64,000 bases of DNA from a bacterium (GCA_017480425.1 JAFVAR010000002.1:19806-83805); one strand, 5' to 3'. Counted from the first letter of the stretch, positions 36,274-46,036 are shown. Program-made: numbers and translations. The notes: a model not told the origin generated them from the letters alone.

Positions 36274-37482
36274 TTAACCTACGATACTCTTATATATGAG
36301 ACCTGATGCCCTTACGATAAAATCTTTCCCTTGCGGAGCATTATAAGGGCGATTCGCTAATATTACTATTATATATTTTTTACCATTAGGAGCATAAACA
36401 ATACCCGCATCACCAAGCATTCTGCCTATATCTCCGGTTTTATGTACAAACAAAGCTTTTTCACCCAATCCTGCGGCTATAAGCTTGTTATTCTTTACAT
36501 GGCTCATATAATCTATAATATATTCTCTCGAATTTATGTTTAAAAATGCAGGATTATCCAGATTATACAAAATTTTTGCCAAATCTTTTGCAGTTGTTTT
36601 ATTTGTACCGTTTAAATCAGGAAGCCACGTTCTAACATATGTTTTAGAGATTCCCCAATCTCTCAATCCGGTATTAATATCATCCATTCCGCCAAGCTTG
36701 GACATAATCATATTTGTAGAAGTATTATCAGAATCCTGAATCATAATTTTGGCAAGAGCATCCATTGAATACTTTCCGCCTGTTCTTGCATACTGTAAAT
36801 CTCCTGAGCCTGATGATTTATAGTAATCTGTCAAAGTCATTTCATCATAAATAGTAAACTGTTTTGACTCTATTGATTTAAACATTCTGACTAGCACAGG
36901 AAGCTTTATTATGCTTGCAGCAGAATATTGCTTATCAGCATTAATATCGACATAGCGCCCGTTTTCATACTCCCAAACGTATATTGCAGGCTTTATAGTA
37001 GGAAATTCCTTCATCAATGCCATCAAATTATTTTTTAAATCCGTAAACTCATCAGTTTGGTACATTGTTGTAACTTCGCTGTGAGTTTTACTTATTGTAG
37101 GAGTTAAAAGCAGTCTGTTCGCAAACAAATCGTTTGAAACATAATTAGATGTCGGATATGACAGAGAATATAAATCTACTGCTGAAATATTCTTAACAGT
37201 TTTTTGTACCAAATAATCAGGTGTATTCGTTGAACAAGGGATTACATTCGGATTAAAAACCTGTGTTATAAGTCTGTTAAAACAAACAGGTTGAATAAAA
37301 TACGCAAACAAGCCCAAAAGCGAAAAAACAACACCAAGTCTAAACATGCGGACAATAGGATTAATTTTTTTCTTCTTTATGACCTTCTTTTTTAATTTTT
37401 GAGGAACACGCTTTTGCGGCTGCACAACGTGCAGTCTGTTATAATAATCCTCTCTTACTTGTTGCCTGTATGCGTACACCAA
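36274..37482 (-). CDS. Membrane-anchored beta-lactamase-like serine hydrolase
   Basis: A 402-residue protein with a basic cytoplasmic head (about 1-48), one span (about 49-66), and a periplasmic class A beta-lactamase-type domain. Ser190 and Lys193 (SIIK), SDN at 251-253 and KTG at 348-350 are present. The omega loop reads WLPDLNGTN, with Leu or Pro where class A enzymes carry the deacylating Glu166. It therefore probably acts on or binds peptidoglycan rather than destroying beta-lactams. This form is common in Cyanobacteria. The start is GTG with GGGAGG six bases before it. Confidence 0.8.
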   Translation of the reverse strand: MVYAYRQQVREDYYNRLHVVQPQKRVPQKLKKKVIKKKKINPIVRMFRLGVVFSLLGLFAYFIQPVCFNRLITQVFNPNVIPCSTNTPDYLVQKTVKNISAVDLYSLSYPTSNYVSNDLFANRLLLTPTISKTHSEVTTMYQTDEFTDLKNNLMALMKEFPTIKPAIYVWEYENGRYVDINADKQYSAASIIKLPVLVRMFKSIESKQFTIYDEMTLTDYYKSSGSGDLQYARTGGKYSMDALAKIMIQDSDNTSTNMIMSKLGGMDDINTGLRDWGISKTYVRTWLPDLNGTNKTTAKDLAKILYNLDNPAFLNINSREYIIDYMSHVKNNKLIAAGLGEKALFVHKTGDIGRMLGDAGIVYAPNGKKYIIVILANRPYNAPQGKDFIVRASGLIYKSIVG

Positions 37483-37645
37483 GACCTCCCAAGTCCCTGC
37501 ATTAACATAGTAACACTTTTTATATTTTCGGCAAATCCTTCATATAGATGAAGTATCGTTATACTTAAACATTCCGACTAAGTCCATCGGAGAATGTTAA
37601 ATTAAATAAAAATTTTAAAATAAAAAACAGAGAAAGGAGGTATAA

Positions 37646-37954
37646 TTGAAAAAACTTTTAATAATACCGGCTTTATTTATTAGTTCTGCATCATTTGCGC
37701 TTTGTCCGATTGATAGCGAAAAAACAGTTTGTTCGCTTCCACAATTTCAAGGATCATCACGTCCTGTTTTTCAAAATCAGAAAACTAATTTGGAAATGAA
37801 TAAACCAAATACAATGCTTCAACCGCTAAACAAAACAAACCCTATTGAAGAAATCAGAGGGCCAAATGTTGATATGAACTATAATTCAGGATGCCAGTTC
37901 GGCGTATGTCTTCCTAATCCTAACAGGTCAAATTTACCTAATGCTACGGATTAA
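37646..37954 (+). CDS. Small exported Cys-containing protein
   Basis: A 102-residue protein from a TTG codon preceded by a very strong AAAGGAGG. The signal peptide (KKLLIIPALFISSASFA) is cut before LCPIDSEK. The mature chain is Asn/Pro-rich with four cysteines, two near the start (LCPIDSEKTVC) and two near the end (GCQFGVC), which may form disulfides. No known domain. It ends directly before a strong terminator. Confidence 0.7.
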   Translation: MKKLLIIPALFISSASFALCPIDSEKTVCSLPQFQGSSRPVFQNQKTNLEMNKPNTMLQPLNKTNPIEEIRGPNVDMNYNSGCQFGVCLPNPNRSNLPNATD

Positions 37955-37956
37955 AA

Positions 37957-37992
37957 AAGGGCGATGCGAAAAAATTTTTCGCATCGCCCTTC
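37957..37992. terminator. Bidirectional intrinsic terminator
   Basis: GGGCGATGCGAAAAA and its exact complement meet with almost no loop, flanked by A and T tracts. It separates two convergent small exported-protein genes. Confidence 0.88.
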
Positions 37993-38011
37993 TATACTAA
38001 TCTATATTTAA

Positions 38012-38425
38012 TTACAACATATTTTGTCTGATTTTTTCTTTTGCTCTGTCTATATCACGAATTCTTCTTTCTATTGACGAAATCTGTTTTTTAAGAGCTG
38101 CTCTTTCGCTTTTTACAAGTTTATATTGAGCATCTACGTCTGCAAATTTTGTTTTGCAGTTAAGCAAATCATTTCTTATGTCCATTTGAGCATTATCAAG
38201 TTGTTGTATAGCATTTTGAATATTTCCGTTGCCAATTGCTTCCAAATCAACTCCCTCTGCTGTATTTGAATTTCTAAGAGCAGGAGCACTATTTGTATTT
38301 GTAACTGTTGTAGTAGTTCCATACTGAGTGTCGTTAAAATTTAGCGGGGTGAAAGCATTTCCGTCAGCATAAACCACACTTCCTGCTGCTATTATAACGC
38401 CAAGTGTTAAAATCATTTTTTTCAT
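38012..38425 (-). CDS. Exported coiled-coil protein
   Basis: A 137-residue protein with a signal peptide (MKKMILTLGVIIAAGSVVYA, cut before DGNAF). A Thr/Asn-rich linker follows, then a coiled coil from about residue 65 to the end (NAIQQLDNAQMDIRNDLL, KSERAALKKQISSIERRI). A single Cys lies in the helix. No family is recognised. An AAGGAG site precedes the ATG. It may be a periplasmic structural protein. Confidence 0.75.
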   Translation of the reverse strand: MKKMILTLGVIIAAGSVVYADGNAFTPLNFNDTQYGTTTTVTNTNSAPALRNSNTAEGVDLEAIGNGNIQNAIQQLDNAQMDIRNDLLNCKTKFADVDAQYKLVKSERAALKKQISSIERRIRDIDRAKEKIRQNML

Positions 38426-38504
38426 ATTTAAAGCTCTCCTTTATACTATAACAATATGATATTACATTTTTTGTATTTTGACTATACCTAAAAATATTTT
38501 AATA

Positions 38505-39767
38505 TTATTGTAAATCACAAGGAACTTTATTCTTCTTAATTAATTCCCGAATCGGATTTAAGAATGTTTCTTCCCCTTCTCCTTCAAGGACAAGCGATTG
38601 ATATGCAATATTAATAATTTCTTTGCAAATATCATTAATTCCTACTCGCCTTATTTTTGCTGAAGTTGCATATCTTGCAACACTATAACGAAGTTCATTA
38701 ATTTCATTATAAGAATATTTCGACAACATTCCGTCAATTGTATCCAGAGCAGAGTTATTATACATTATACCTTTATATATTGCCGGAATTGAGTATTGTA
38801 AATCCCCACCAACACAATCGTGATTCCTTATTTCAATAAAGTTTCTTAGTCTGACTTCAGGGAAATACAAGTTTGAATGGAGCTTCCAGTCTTCAATATT
38901 TGCTTCAAATCCTTCATATCCTTTATCCATAAACTGCTTGAATGTTAATTGCCCGTTAAGACTTACTGTGGAGTTTTCTCTGTTAATAAAAATCATAGGA
39001 GTATTTAAAAGAATATTTACGTAGTCTTTAAAACTCATACCGTCTTGAAAATGTGTTGCAAAACCGCATCTTTCATTGTCCGTATTAAGCCAGGCAAGAG
39101 CTCTAAAAGATTTGTAGCCGGTATCAACACCGCCTCGTATTTTAGAATTGGCATACATTGCAGTCATAAAAGGCATCATTAAATTTGCAATTCTGAATTT
39201 TTTCATTGCATCTTCTTCCGAACGATAGTCAATTCCAACTTGTACTCCGGCGGTTTCTCTCATCATAACGTCTGAAAGTATACCCCACATGTAATTTGCC
39301 ATTATTGCATATCTTCTTTTGGGCAAAAGTTTTATATTTCTGTATGTTGTTTTGGGCGAAACACCTTTAGCAATTAATTCAATACCAAATTTATCTAAAA
39401 TTGGTGCAAAAACAGAATCAATTTCGTCAATTCGTTTTTTTAAATCTTTAATATAATTTTGTGGTTCTATACTCAGTTCAACTTGACATCCCGGCTCCAG
39501 AGTAATAGTGTCATGCAATTTTTTAAGTCCGATTATATTTACATCATCGAGAATATAATCCCAATTATCAAGTTTTGCCACTTCTCTTAGAAATTCGCAA
39601 ACTCCATATTCACCGCCATATGGAGCAACCTCCTTTGTAACACGAATAATCGGAATCCGTTCGTATTCCATTCCTACTTTTTTTGTTGATTTGCAGCCTA
39701 AAATAAATTCTTCTAATAATTGATTGTACTCTAATTTTTCTTGTTGTTTTTCTTCGCAATAATTCAC
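38505..39767 (-). CDS. gshA: Glutamate-cysteine ligase, plant/cyanobacterial (GCS2) type
   Basis: A 420-residue enzyme joining glutamate and cysteine, the first step to glutathione. It has VGMEYERIPI (Mg-ATP binding), EPGCQVELS, MRETAGVQVGIDYRSEED and IEIRNHD near the end. This is the type found in plants, Cyanobacteria and Alphaproteobacteria, not the E. coli type. The start is GTG with GGAGGAG eight bases before it. No gshB is adjacent, so the product may be gamma-glutamylcysteine itself. Confidence 0.87.
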   Translation of the reverse strand: MNYCEEKQQEKLEYNQLLEEFILGCKSTKKVGMEYERIPIIRVTKEVAPYGGEYGVCEFLREVAKLDNWDYILDDVNIIGLKKLHDTITLEPGCQVELSIEPQNYIKDLKKRIDEIDSVFAPILDKFGIELIAKGVSPKTTYRNIKLLPKRRYAIMANYMWGILSDVMMRETAGVQVGIDYRSEEDAMKKFRIANLMMPFMTAMYANSKIRGGVDTGYKSFRALAWLNTDNERCGFATHFQDGMSFKDYVNILLNTPMIFINRENSTVSLNGQLTFKQFMDKGYEGFEANIEDWKLHSNLYFPEVRLRNFIEIRNHDCVGGDLQYSIPAIYKGIMYNNSALDTIDGMLSKYSYNEINELRYSVARYATSAKIRRVGINDICKEIINIAYQSLVLEGEGEETFLNPIRELIKKNKVPCDLQ

Positions 39768-39861
39768 TACAACGTCTCCTCCAATAATTATACTATAAAC
39801 ACACCGTTATTATAACTATATCCCCGAATATAAGTTTTCACATTTCCCTGTTTGTACTATT

Positions 39862-40704
39862 ATGAATTTCATGATGGATTATCTTGAACGGGCAAAATTT
39901 TTTAGAACAAAAAAAAGATTAGGACAAAACTTTCTGATTAATGGTGAGGTTATATCAGATATTATAGATTTTGCAAAAATTACCAAAGATGATACTGTTC
40001 TTGAAATCGGTCCCGGTGTAGGTTTTGTAACAGAGCAGCTTGTAAAACAAGCAAAAAAAGTTATTGCCGTAGAACTTGATGAAGAAGCTATAAAAGAACT
40101 GGAAAAACTCGATGCGAATAATTTGGAAATTATTCACAATGATATTTTAAAAACAGACTTATCAAGTTTAACCGATGAAAAAATAAAAGTTGTTGCAAAT
40201 ATTCCTTATTATATTACATCTCCGATTATTGCCCATTTATTGGGAGAAATCGACGATTTAACCAATAAAAATCGTTCAAAAATTGTTGATATAATTTTAA
40301 TGGTTCAAGAAGAAGTCGCAAGAAGGATTGTCGCAACAGAAAAAAGCTCTGCAAAACAATACGGACTTTTAACAATACTTGCTCAATTCTGGGCAGATTG
40401 TTCAATAATAAGAACTGTCGGAAGGCGCTCTTTTTATCCTGCGCCAAAAGTCAATTCAGCTCTTGTATATTTGAAAGTCAGACCCGTACCGTTGTTAAAG
40501 CTTTCTGATTATTCTCACTTTAGAAGAACAATTAAAGCTGCATTTTCTCAACGCAGAAAAACTCTTAAAAATTGTCTTGTAAATTCCGGATTTGATAAAG
40601 ACAAAGTTTCAAAAGTCATATGCGAAATGGGGCTGGATGAAAATGTTAGGGGAGAAAAGCTTTCTATTAAGGAATTTGGTGAATTATCAGAAAAATTATT
40701 ATAA
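39862..40704 (+). CDS. rsmA: 16S rRNA dimethyladenosine transferase
   Basis: A 280-residue RsmA/KsgA that dimethylates A1518 and A1519 of 16S rRNA. It has KKRLGQNFLIN, the SAM site VLEIGPGVGFVTEQL, the catalytic VANIPYYITSP and FSQRRKTLKN. In-frame ATGs at 39862, 39871 and 39874 compete. A TACTAT box at 39855-39860 and the lack of a ribosome site suggest a very short or absent leader, favouring the later ATGs. bioD follows 31 bases later. Confidence 0.94.
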   Translation: MNFMMDYLERAKFFRTKKRLGQNFLINGEVISDIIDFAKITKDDTVLEIGPGVGFVTEQLVKQAKKVIAVELDEEAIKELEKLDANNLEIIHNDILKTDLSSLTDEKIKVVANIPYYITSPIIAHLLGEIDDLTNKNRSKIVDIILMVQEEVARRIVATEKSSAKQYGLLTILAQFWADCSIIRTVGRRSFYPAPKVNSALVYLKVRPVPLLKLSDYSHFRRTIKAAFSQRRKTLKNCLVNSGFDKDKVSKVICEMGLDENVRGEKLSIKEFGELSEKLL

Positions 40705-40735
40705 ATTTAAATACACATTGGGAGATAAATAACAA

Positions 40736-41407
40736 ATGTCAAAAAATGTATTTATTACAGCAACAGGAACTGATATCGGAAAAACTTATATTTCTGCGCT
40801 TATCGTAAAAAAAATGAGAGAAGTCGGGTTAAATTGCGGATATTTTAAGCCTGTACTAAGCGGTGTTGTTGAACAAAACGGCAAACTTATTGAAAGTGAT
40901 TGCAATTATGTAGTAAATACAGCAAAAATTCCTGTTGAAGCGGATGACTGTGTTGCTTACTGGTGGAAAGAAGCTGTGTCCCCTCATCTTGCAGCAAAAA
41001 GAGCAGGTGAAGATATTAATATTGAAAAAATAAAAGAAAATTTTGCAGAAAAACAAAAAAAATATGATTATTTGTTAATTGAAGGTGCCGGTGGAATAAC
41101 TTGCCCGTTAAGGCTTGAAAACGGTGAAAAATATCTGTTAAAAGATTTAATTAAAGAACTTTCTGCAAAGATTATAATTGTAGCAGACGGCGGATTAGGA
41201 ACAATTAATTCAATCATTTTAACAGTAGAATATGCAAAGCTTAACAACATAACAATAGAAGGAATTATATTAAACAATTTTAATCCTGAAAGTTTTATGC
41301 ACCAAGATAATTTAAAACAAGTTGAATACTTAACAGATGTAAAAGTTATAGCAACAGTCAAAAAAAATCAAACAGATATTAAACTTTTAAAAGAATACTT
41401 TAAATAG
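40736..41407 (+). CDS. bioD: Dethiobiotin synthetase
   Basis: A 223-residue BioD that closes the ureido ring of dethiobiotin with ATP and CO2. It has the P-loop ATGTDIGKTYISA, FKPVLSG, SPHLAAKRAG and LLIEGAGGITCPL. Length is normal. It follows rsmA, probably in one transcript, and no other bio gene is in the window. It is convergent with rsmG, with a 1-base gap. Confidence 0.93.
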   Translation: MSKNVFITATGTDIGKTYISALIVKKMREVGLNCGYFKPVLSGVVEQNGKLIESDCNYVVNTAKIPVEADDCVAYWWKEAVSPHLAAKRAGEDINIEKIKENFAEKQKKYDYLLIEGAGGITCPLRLENGEKYLLKDLIKELSAKIIIVADGGLGTINSIILTVEYAKLNNITIEGIILNNFNPESFMHQDNLKQVEYLTDVKVIATVKKNQTDIKLLKEYFK

Positions 41408-41408
41408 T

Positions 41409-42020
41409 TTAAAAGGTTATAATAATTAAATTACGTTCGTAAACTTCTTCAAGCGGAAGAGAATATTCTATAATATCGGCTACTTTCGCTTTATATTTTT
41501 GCAAAACTTTTTTTGCACTTTTTATTTCTTCAATACTTTTTTTTGATTTATATGCAACAAAAAAACCGTCAGATTTAAGCAGAGGAAGCGCATACTCTGA
41601 AATTTTGCTCAAATCTGCTACTGCACGGCTCGTAATAACATCAAATTTTGTGCCCTTAATATTTTCAACTCTGTCACATATTGTTTGAAGGTTTTTAATG
41701 TCCAGTTTTTCTTTTATTGAGTTTATGGAATTAATTTTTTTTTGAATGCTGTCAATTCCTGTTGTACTAATTTGAGGAAACTCTATAGCTATCGGCAATA
41801 ACGGGAAACCTCCTCCGCACCCGATATCCAATAAAGTTATATTGTTTTTATTTTGCAAATATTTTTCATAAAACAATTTAAAACTCAATGAATCATAAAT
41901 ATGTTTTTCGTATAAGTATTTCTCGTCATTTTTAGAAATCAAATTATGTTTTGAATTTTCTAATAAAAATGCTTCCTTATATACGCTAAAATCAGTGTTT
42001 ATATTAATTAAACTATTCAT
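41409..42020 (-). CDS. rsmG: 16S rRNA (guanine-527-N7)-methyltransferase
   Basis: A 203-residue RsmG with LLDIGCGGGFPLLPIAIEFP (SAM site), DSIQKK and VITSRAVADLSKI. I chose ATG 42020, with AAGGA four bases upstream, over the TTG at 42041. This ATG overlaps the end of the upstream NTPase-TPR gene (ATGAATAG), coupling their translation. In most bacteria rsmG lies near the parA/parB or mnmG genes; that context is absent here. Confidence 0.92.
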   Translation of the reverse strand: MNSLININTDFSVYKEAFLLENSKHNLISKNDEKYLYEKHIYDSLSFKLFYEKYLQNKNNITLLDIGCGGGFPLLPIAIEFPQISTTGIDSIQKKINSINSIKEKLDIKNLQTICDRVENIKGTKFDVITSRAVADLSKISEYALPLLKSDGFFVAYKSKKSIEEIKSAKKVLQKYKAKVADIIEYSLPLEEVYERNLIIITF

Positions 42021-44262
42021 ATTTCCTTGTAATTTCTTCAAAAGTACCTTTATCCATACGCAGTTTCATATCTTGAATACGGTTTTCTATTTTGGAAATA
42101 TCAACCGCATCACCCAGATTTTCAGCTGTTTTACGAGCTTTTAAATATTCCGTTAAAGCTTTGTCGTAGGTTGAAATATTATTATAATAATAATCACCCA
42201 GTGCAACGGTTGCCTCAATTATGTAAAAATCTTCATTTATAAATTCTGCGCTTTGCTTTGCATCTAAAAGGTAACTGAGTGTTTTTGAAGGTTCATTTAT
42301 CTGACTTATTTTTGCTAAATAAGAAGCTGTATAAAAAATTCCGTCATAATTATTTGCAGATTTTTCTAATTTATACGCTTTTTCAAAACAGCTTTTTGCA
42401 TCTTCTATATTGTTATTTTCAAAATAACAAGAACCTAAATTTGAATAAGCGGGGGCTTTATAATTGTTATTTCCGCCAATGGAAATACATTTGATATAAT
42501 ATTCCATAGCATTTCTTTCATCGCCTTTTTCGTCATTTGCAAGAGCATACTTAAAATACAATTCTTCCAAAGTATCTTGCGAAGTATTTTCGTCCAAAGA
42601 GTCCAGTGCTTTTTGGTAGTATGAATATGCATTTTCGGAATCATTCATGTCGGAATAAATGTTACCGAGAAGGGTACACGAATCTACAAGTAATGATTGA
42701 GGCGTATCAACAGAATAAATAACCTTTTTTATGGTTTCAATTGCACGCTCGTTTTTATACATTAAATAATAAAGCTCTGTCATCTCGTAATAAAGATAAT
42801 TCAAATTAATGACTTCGTTGTTATTTTTGTAATATCTTTCAACAAGCTCATAATAGTGTTGAGAATTTGTATAATCGGCAATTTTTTTATAAACGCATGC
42901 CAGTTTGTGTCTGATTTCAGTTACCGTGCGATAATCCAAACCTTCCGACTGAAGTATTTCAGTGTATATTTCTATTGCACCTGTATAATTTTTGTTTTCA
43001 AAACAATTTTCTGCTTCTGTAATCTTTGTATCAATTGCTTTGTCTTCTGATTTTATTGCAACTTGTTCTTTGGGCACAACCATCGGTTTTACAATTGTTC
43101 GCTCTTGCGTATTTTTATCGTTTTGCAGTTTATCAATACATTCGTTATGATATTCTATCTCTGCTCTCATTGCTTGTCTGGAAATCATTATTTGACGTGA
43201 TTTTAACGGTGCTTTTAGTTCTTTTTCATATATTCCAATAATATATTTATGAAGCTTTATTAATGTTTTATCAGGAATAGCAATTTCTGTATCTTGTTGA
43301 AAATAATCTTGAACATAAATGATGTCATCCGCTACAAACACTATAAGATTTGTTTTTAAATATTCTATTGAAAATTCATCATACAATTCAAGAACCGCAA
43401 GCGCATTTAAAGAAACACCATGGCGAATTGTTTTTAAAAACCAGAAAAAATTTCTTATGGCAGCAGGAATGAAATTTATGTAGGTATCGCCCAAATATGA
43501 ATCAAAACTCATTCCTGACATTGTAAACTTGCTTAAGAATTCATTGGCGGATAATTCCATTGCTTGAATAACTTTAATAGCAAGTGATGTATAGTAGTAA
43601 TACCCCCTTGTATATGAATAAAAATCGTCAATTGTTGTATCTGTAACGGAAATTTTATTTGAATTCAAATATTCCTTAAAAATAGGTTTTGATAAGCCTT
43701 TTAAAAATATTTTTCTATTAATAGGCACATTTCCCATGATATTTGTAATCAATGCTCTTGTAGAAACTATAAATTTTATATTAGTATTTTCAGCCAGTTT
43801 CTCAAAACATGAAATTATAATTTCTCTATTCTCTTCAGAAATATTATCAAATGAATGTAAAATAATAACAAAAGGCCTTTTAATTGATGAAATATGGTGT
43901 TGCAGTTTTGTTGAAAGGGCTGTAATTTTAACATTAACTTGAAGTTGGTTTTGTTCAATGCATTGCTCTATTTTATCAACAAATGAAAGAACAATATCAT
44001 CACAAACAGTTGCTTGCTTACAATAATACTCTAATTTTATAACTTCCGAATCAAAAAATTCTGATAAATAATTTATAAACTGTCGTTTACCGGTACCTAA
44101 AAACCCGTGAATATACAGAAGTATTTCATTTGAAGATATAAATTCCAATCCTTTTTTTAATTCTGACTCATTATTTTTTTTTAAAAAAAGATTTATTTTA
44201 TCTGAGTTAGGTAAAACTCCTGAATTTACATCAAAATTTCTGTCTAAATAATTATAATCCAT
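42013..44262 (-). CDS. P-loop NTPase with C-terminal TPR array
   Basis: A 749-residue protein. The P-loop HGFLGTGKR lies at 52-60 and a Walker B-like strand PFVIILHSFDN near 135-145, as in AAA/STAND-type signalling ATPases. From about residue 415 there are eight or so TPRs (AENCFENKNYTGAIEIYTE, AYSYYQKALDSL, CFEKAYKLEKSA). STAND proteins combine such an ATPase with a repeat sensor. The promoter is TTGCAA, 17 bases, TAAAAT, ending six bases before the ATG, hence probably leaderless. It overlaps rsmG by eight bases. What it senses is unknown. Confidence 0.7.
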   Translation of the reverse strand: MDYNYLDRNFDVNSGVLPNSDKINLFLKKNNESELKKGLEFISSNEILLYIHGFLGTGKRQFINYLSEFFDSEVIKLEYYCKQATVCDDIVLSFVDKIEQCIEQNQLQVNVKITALSTKLQHHISSIKRPFVIILHSFDNISEENREIIISCFEKLAENTNIKFIVSTRALITNIMGNVPINRKIFLKGLSKPIFKEYLNSNKISVTDTTIDDFYSYTRGYYYYTSLAIKVIQAMELSANEFLSKFTMSGMSFDSYLGDTYINFIPAAIRNFFWFLKTIRHGVSLNALAVLELYDEFSIEYLKTNLIVFVADDIIYVQDYFQQDTEIAIPDKTLIKLHKYIIGIYEKELKAPLKSRQIMISRQAMRAEIEYHNECIDKLQNDKNTQERTIVKPMVVPKEQVAIKSEDKAIDTKITEAENCFENKNYTGAIEIYTEILQSEGLDYRTVTEIRHKLACVYKKIADYTNSQHYYELVERYYKNNNEVINLNYLYYEMTELYYLMYKNERAIETIKKVIYSVDTPQSLLVDSCTLLGNIYSDMNDSENAYSYYQKALDSLDENTSQDTLEELYFKYALANDEKGDERNAMEYYIKCISIGGNNNYKAPAYSNLGSCYFENNNIEDAKSCFEKAYKLEKSANNYDGIFYTASYLAKISQINEPSKTLSYLLDAKQSAEFINEDFYIIEATVALGDYYYNNISTYDKALTEYLKARKTAENLGDAVDISKIENRIQDMKLRMDKGTFEEITRKYE

Positions 44263-44268
44263 ATAAAA

Positions 44269-44297
44269 ATTTTATATTATATAGGGACAATTTGCAA
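44269..44297 (-). promoter_or_regulatory. Leaderless promoter of the NTPase-TPR gene
   Basis: Read on the minus strand: TTGCAA (44297-44292), a 17-base spacer and TAAAAT (44274-44269), then six bases to the ATG at 44262. No Shine-Dalgarno is present. Confidence 0.65.
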
Positions 44298-44333
44298 ATG
44301 TTCTGATATACTAAAAAAACAGAGGAGAATTTT

Positions 44334-44942
44334 ATGATTTTTAAAATATTTGAATTACTGCTTACTGCAGTTATTGCATATCTTATAGGTTCAATCCCAA
44401 CCGGTTATTTAATTGTTAAGGCAAAAACCGGACAAGATATTCGTAATGTCGGTTCCGGATCAACAGGTGCTACAAATGTTAAAAGAGTTCTCGGTAAAAA
44501 ATGGTTTTTTACAGTAATGGTGCTTGACGCAATCAAAGGAGCATTTCCTGTTTTTTTAGCAAAAATTTTTGTTTCTACAGCTTCTTCTATCGGTTTAGCG
44601 CCGGTTGTGGCTGCAATTGCAGTAATAGTAGGGCACAGCAAACCGATATTTTTAGGATTTAAAGGCGGCAAATCTGTTGCTTCAGGAGTCGGTACAATAA
44701 TTGCACTAAACTGGGTTGCAGGTATTATTATTGCTATGACCTGGGGAGTAATAACCTACATAACAAAATACGTTTCAGTCGGTTCAATAATAGCGTTAGC
44801 GCTCTCACCGTTTATTATGTATTTTTTGGACTTACCTGTTGCTTATATATGTTATTGCGCATTAGGAGCAATTTATATTATATATTTACACCGTGAAAAT
44901 ATAAAACGATTAATAAACGGGAATGAAAATAAAGTCAGATAA
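44334..44942 (+). CDS. plsY: Acyl-phosphate:glycerol-3-phosphate acyltransferase
   Basis: A 202-residue membrane enzyme that starts phospholipid synthesis by acylating glycerol-3-phosphate from acyl-phosphate. It has five spans and the three family motifs: GSIPTGYL, GSGSTGATNVKRVLG, and GHSKPIFLGFKGGKSVA. GAGGAG precedes the ATG. With the two plsC copies it provides the route to phosphatidate. plsX was not seen. Confidence 0.95.
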   Translation: MIFKIFELLLTAVIAYLIGSIPTGYLIVKAKTGQDIRNVGSGSTGATNVKRVLGKKWFFTVMVLDAIKGAFPVFLAKIFVSTASSIGLAPVVAAIAVIVGHSKPIFLGFKGGKSVASGVGTIIALNWVAGIIIAMTWGVITYITKYVSVGSIIALALSPFIMYFLDLPVAYICYCALGAIYIIYLHRENIKRLINGNENKVR

Positions 44943-45001
44943 ATAGTATCTTTAAGACAAACGACAGTGAATAATTATCAAAACCATGTTAAAATATTTA
45001 T

Positions 45002-45934
45002 ATGGAAAGCCCAAAAGAAAAAGCAATCAGAAGAATTTGCAGTGCATTAAATGTTAATGCACTTGAAAGCGCTAAAGAAATCATAGAAACCGAACTTAAA
45101 AAAACAGGAACTCTTGACGAATATTATTTTTACTCTGCCCTTGTAGAAAGCGATTTAGAAACAAAATTAGATTTGTACACAAAAGCTATAGAACATAATC
45201 CGCATTTTCTTGATGCACACATAAACAGAGGTTTAGTAAAAAACGAATTGCAAGATTATGAGGGTTCTATTAAAGATTATGACAAAGCTATTGAGCTGGA
45301 TCCAAAATGCGCTCTTGCGTACAACAACAGAGGATATACAAAATTTAAACAAGAAAAGTTTAAAGAAGCTCTTGCTGATTATAACAAAGCTATTTTGTTA
45401 AATCCAAAATTCAAAATGGCATTGGATAATAAAGCACAGCTTTTAATGAAAGTCTGTTTGGAAGATGATAAAGACTTTAGTGAAAAATATTATTTGAGTC
45501 TGGGAATTTCTGATATTAATTTCGGAAAGTTTCCTGATGCAATAAGAAATTTAGACGAAGTTTTAAAATACAACCCTGATTCTGAAATTGCACATTTTTA
45601 CAAAGGTGTATGCGAACACAATCTTGGAGATACAAATGAAGCATACAAACATTATTCAAGAGCAATTGAAATTAACAAAAATATGGTTGATGCATATTTT
45701 AACAGAGGACAAATTCTGTTCAAAGAAAACCCGAAAGCCGCCCTTGACGATTTTGTAAAAGCTGTTGTGCTTGATCCTAAATTTATAGATGCATACTATT
45801 CAATTGCCGCTATTCAAAAAAGCCTCGGCGAATACGAGAACGCAATAAAAAATTTGGATAAAATTCTTGAACTGGAACCGAATGCCGTCAACGCAAGAGC
45901 TTTAAAAAAGTTGATTCAAAATAAATACTTATAA
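45002..45934 (+). CDS. Tetratricopeptide-repeat protein
   Basis: A 310-residue soluble protein made almost wholly of TPRs, about seven or eight, e.g. HINRGLVKNELQDYEGSIKD, YNNRGYTKFKQEKFKEAL and AYYSIAAIQKSLGEYENA. There is no signal peptide and no catalytic domain. TAAAAT at 44990-44995 ends six bases before the ATG, and no ribosome site is present, so the mRNA is likely leaderless. It sits between plsY and typA. A scaffold role is inferred from TPRs alone. Confidence 0.85.
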   Translation: MESPKEKAIRRICSALNVNALESAKEIIETELKKTGTLDEYYFYSALVESDLETKLDLYTKAIEHNPHFLDAHINRGLVKNELQDYEGSIKDYDKAIELDPKCALAYNNRGYTKFKQEKFKEALADYNKAILLNPKFKMALDNKAQLLMKVCLEDDKDFSEKYYLSLGISDINFGKFPDAIRNLDEVLKYNPDSEIAHFYKGVCEHNLGDTNEAYKHYSRAIEINKNMVDAYFNRGQILFKENPKAALDDFVKAVVLDPKFIDAYYSIAAIQKSLGEYENAIKNLDKILELEPNAVNARALKKLIQNKYL

Positions 45935-46036
45935 TTGACATAAATCAATATTTACAGTTGAAAATTTACCTTTATTTATTACAATATAAGTGTAAAATTA
46001 ACACTAGACGAAATTAAATAAATAAAGGAAATAAAT

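Noticed and set aside
36274..37482. Acquired beta-lactamase resistance gene
   Set aside because: Composition matches its neighbours, no mobile context, and the deacylating Glu seems to be missing.
42013..44262. STAND-type anti-phage defence gene
   Set aside because: Its translation is coupled to the housekeeping gene rsmG, and no effector domain or defence neighbours are present.
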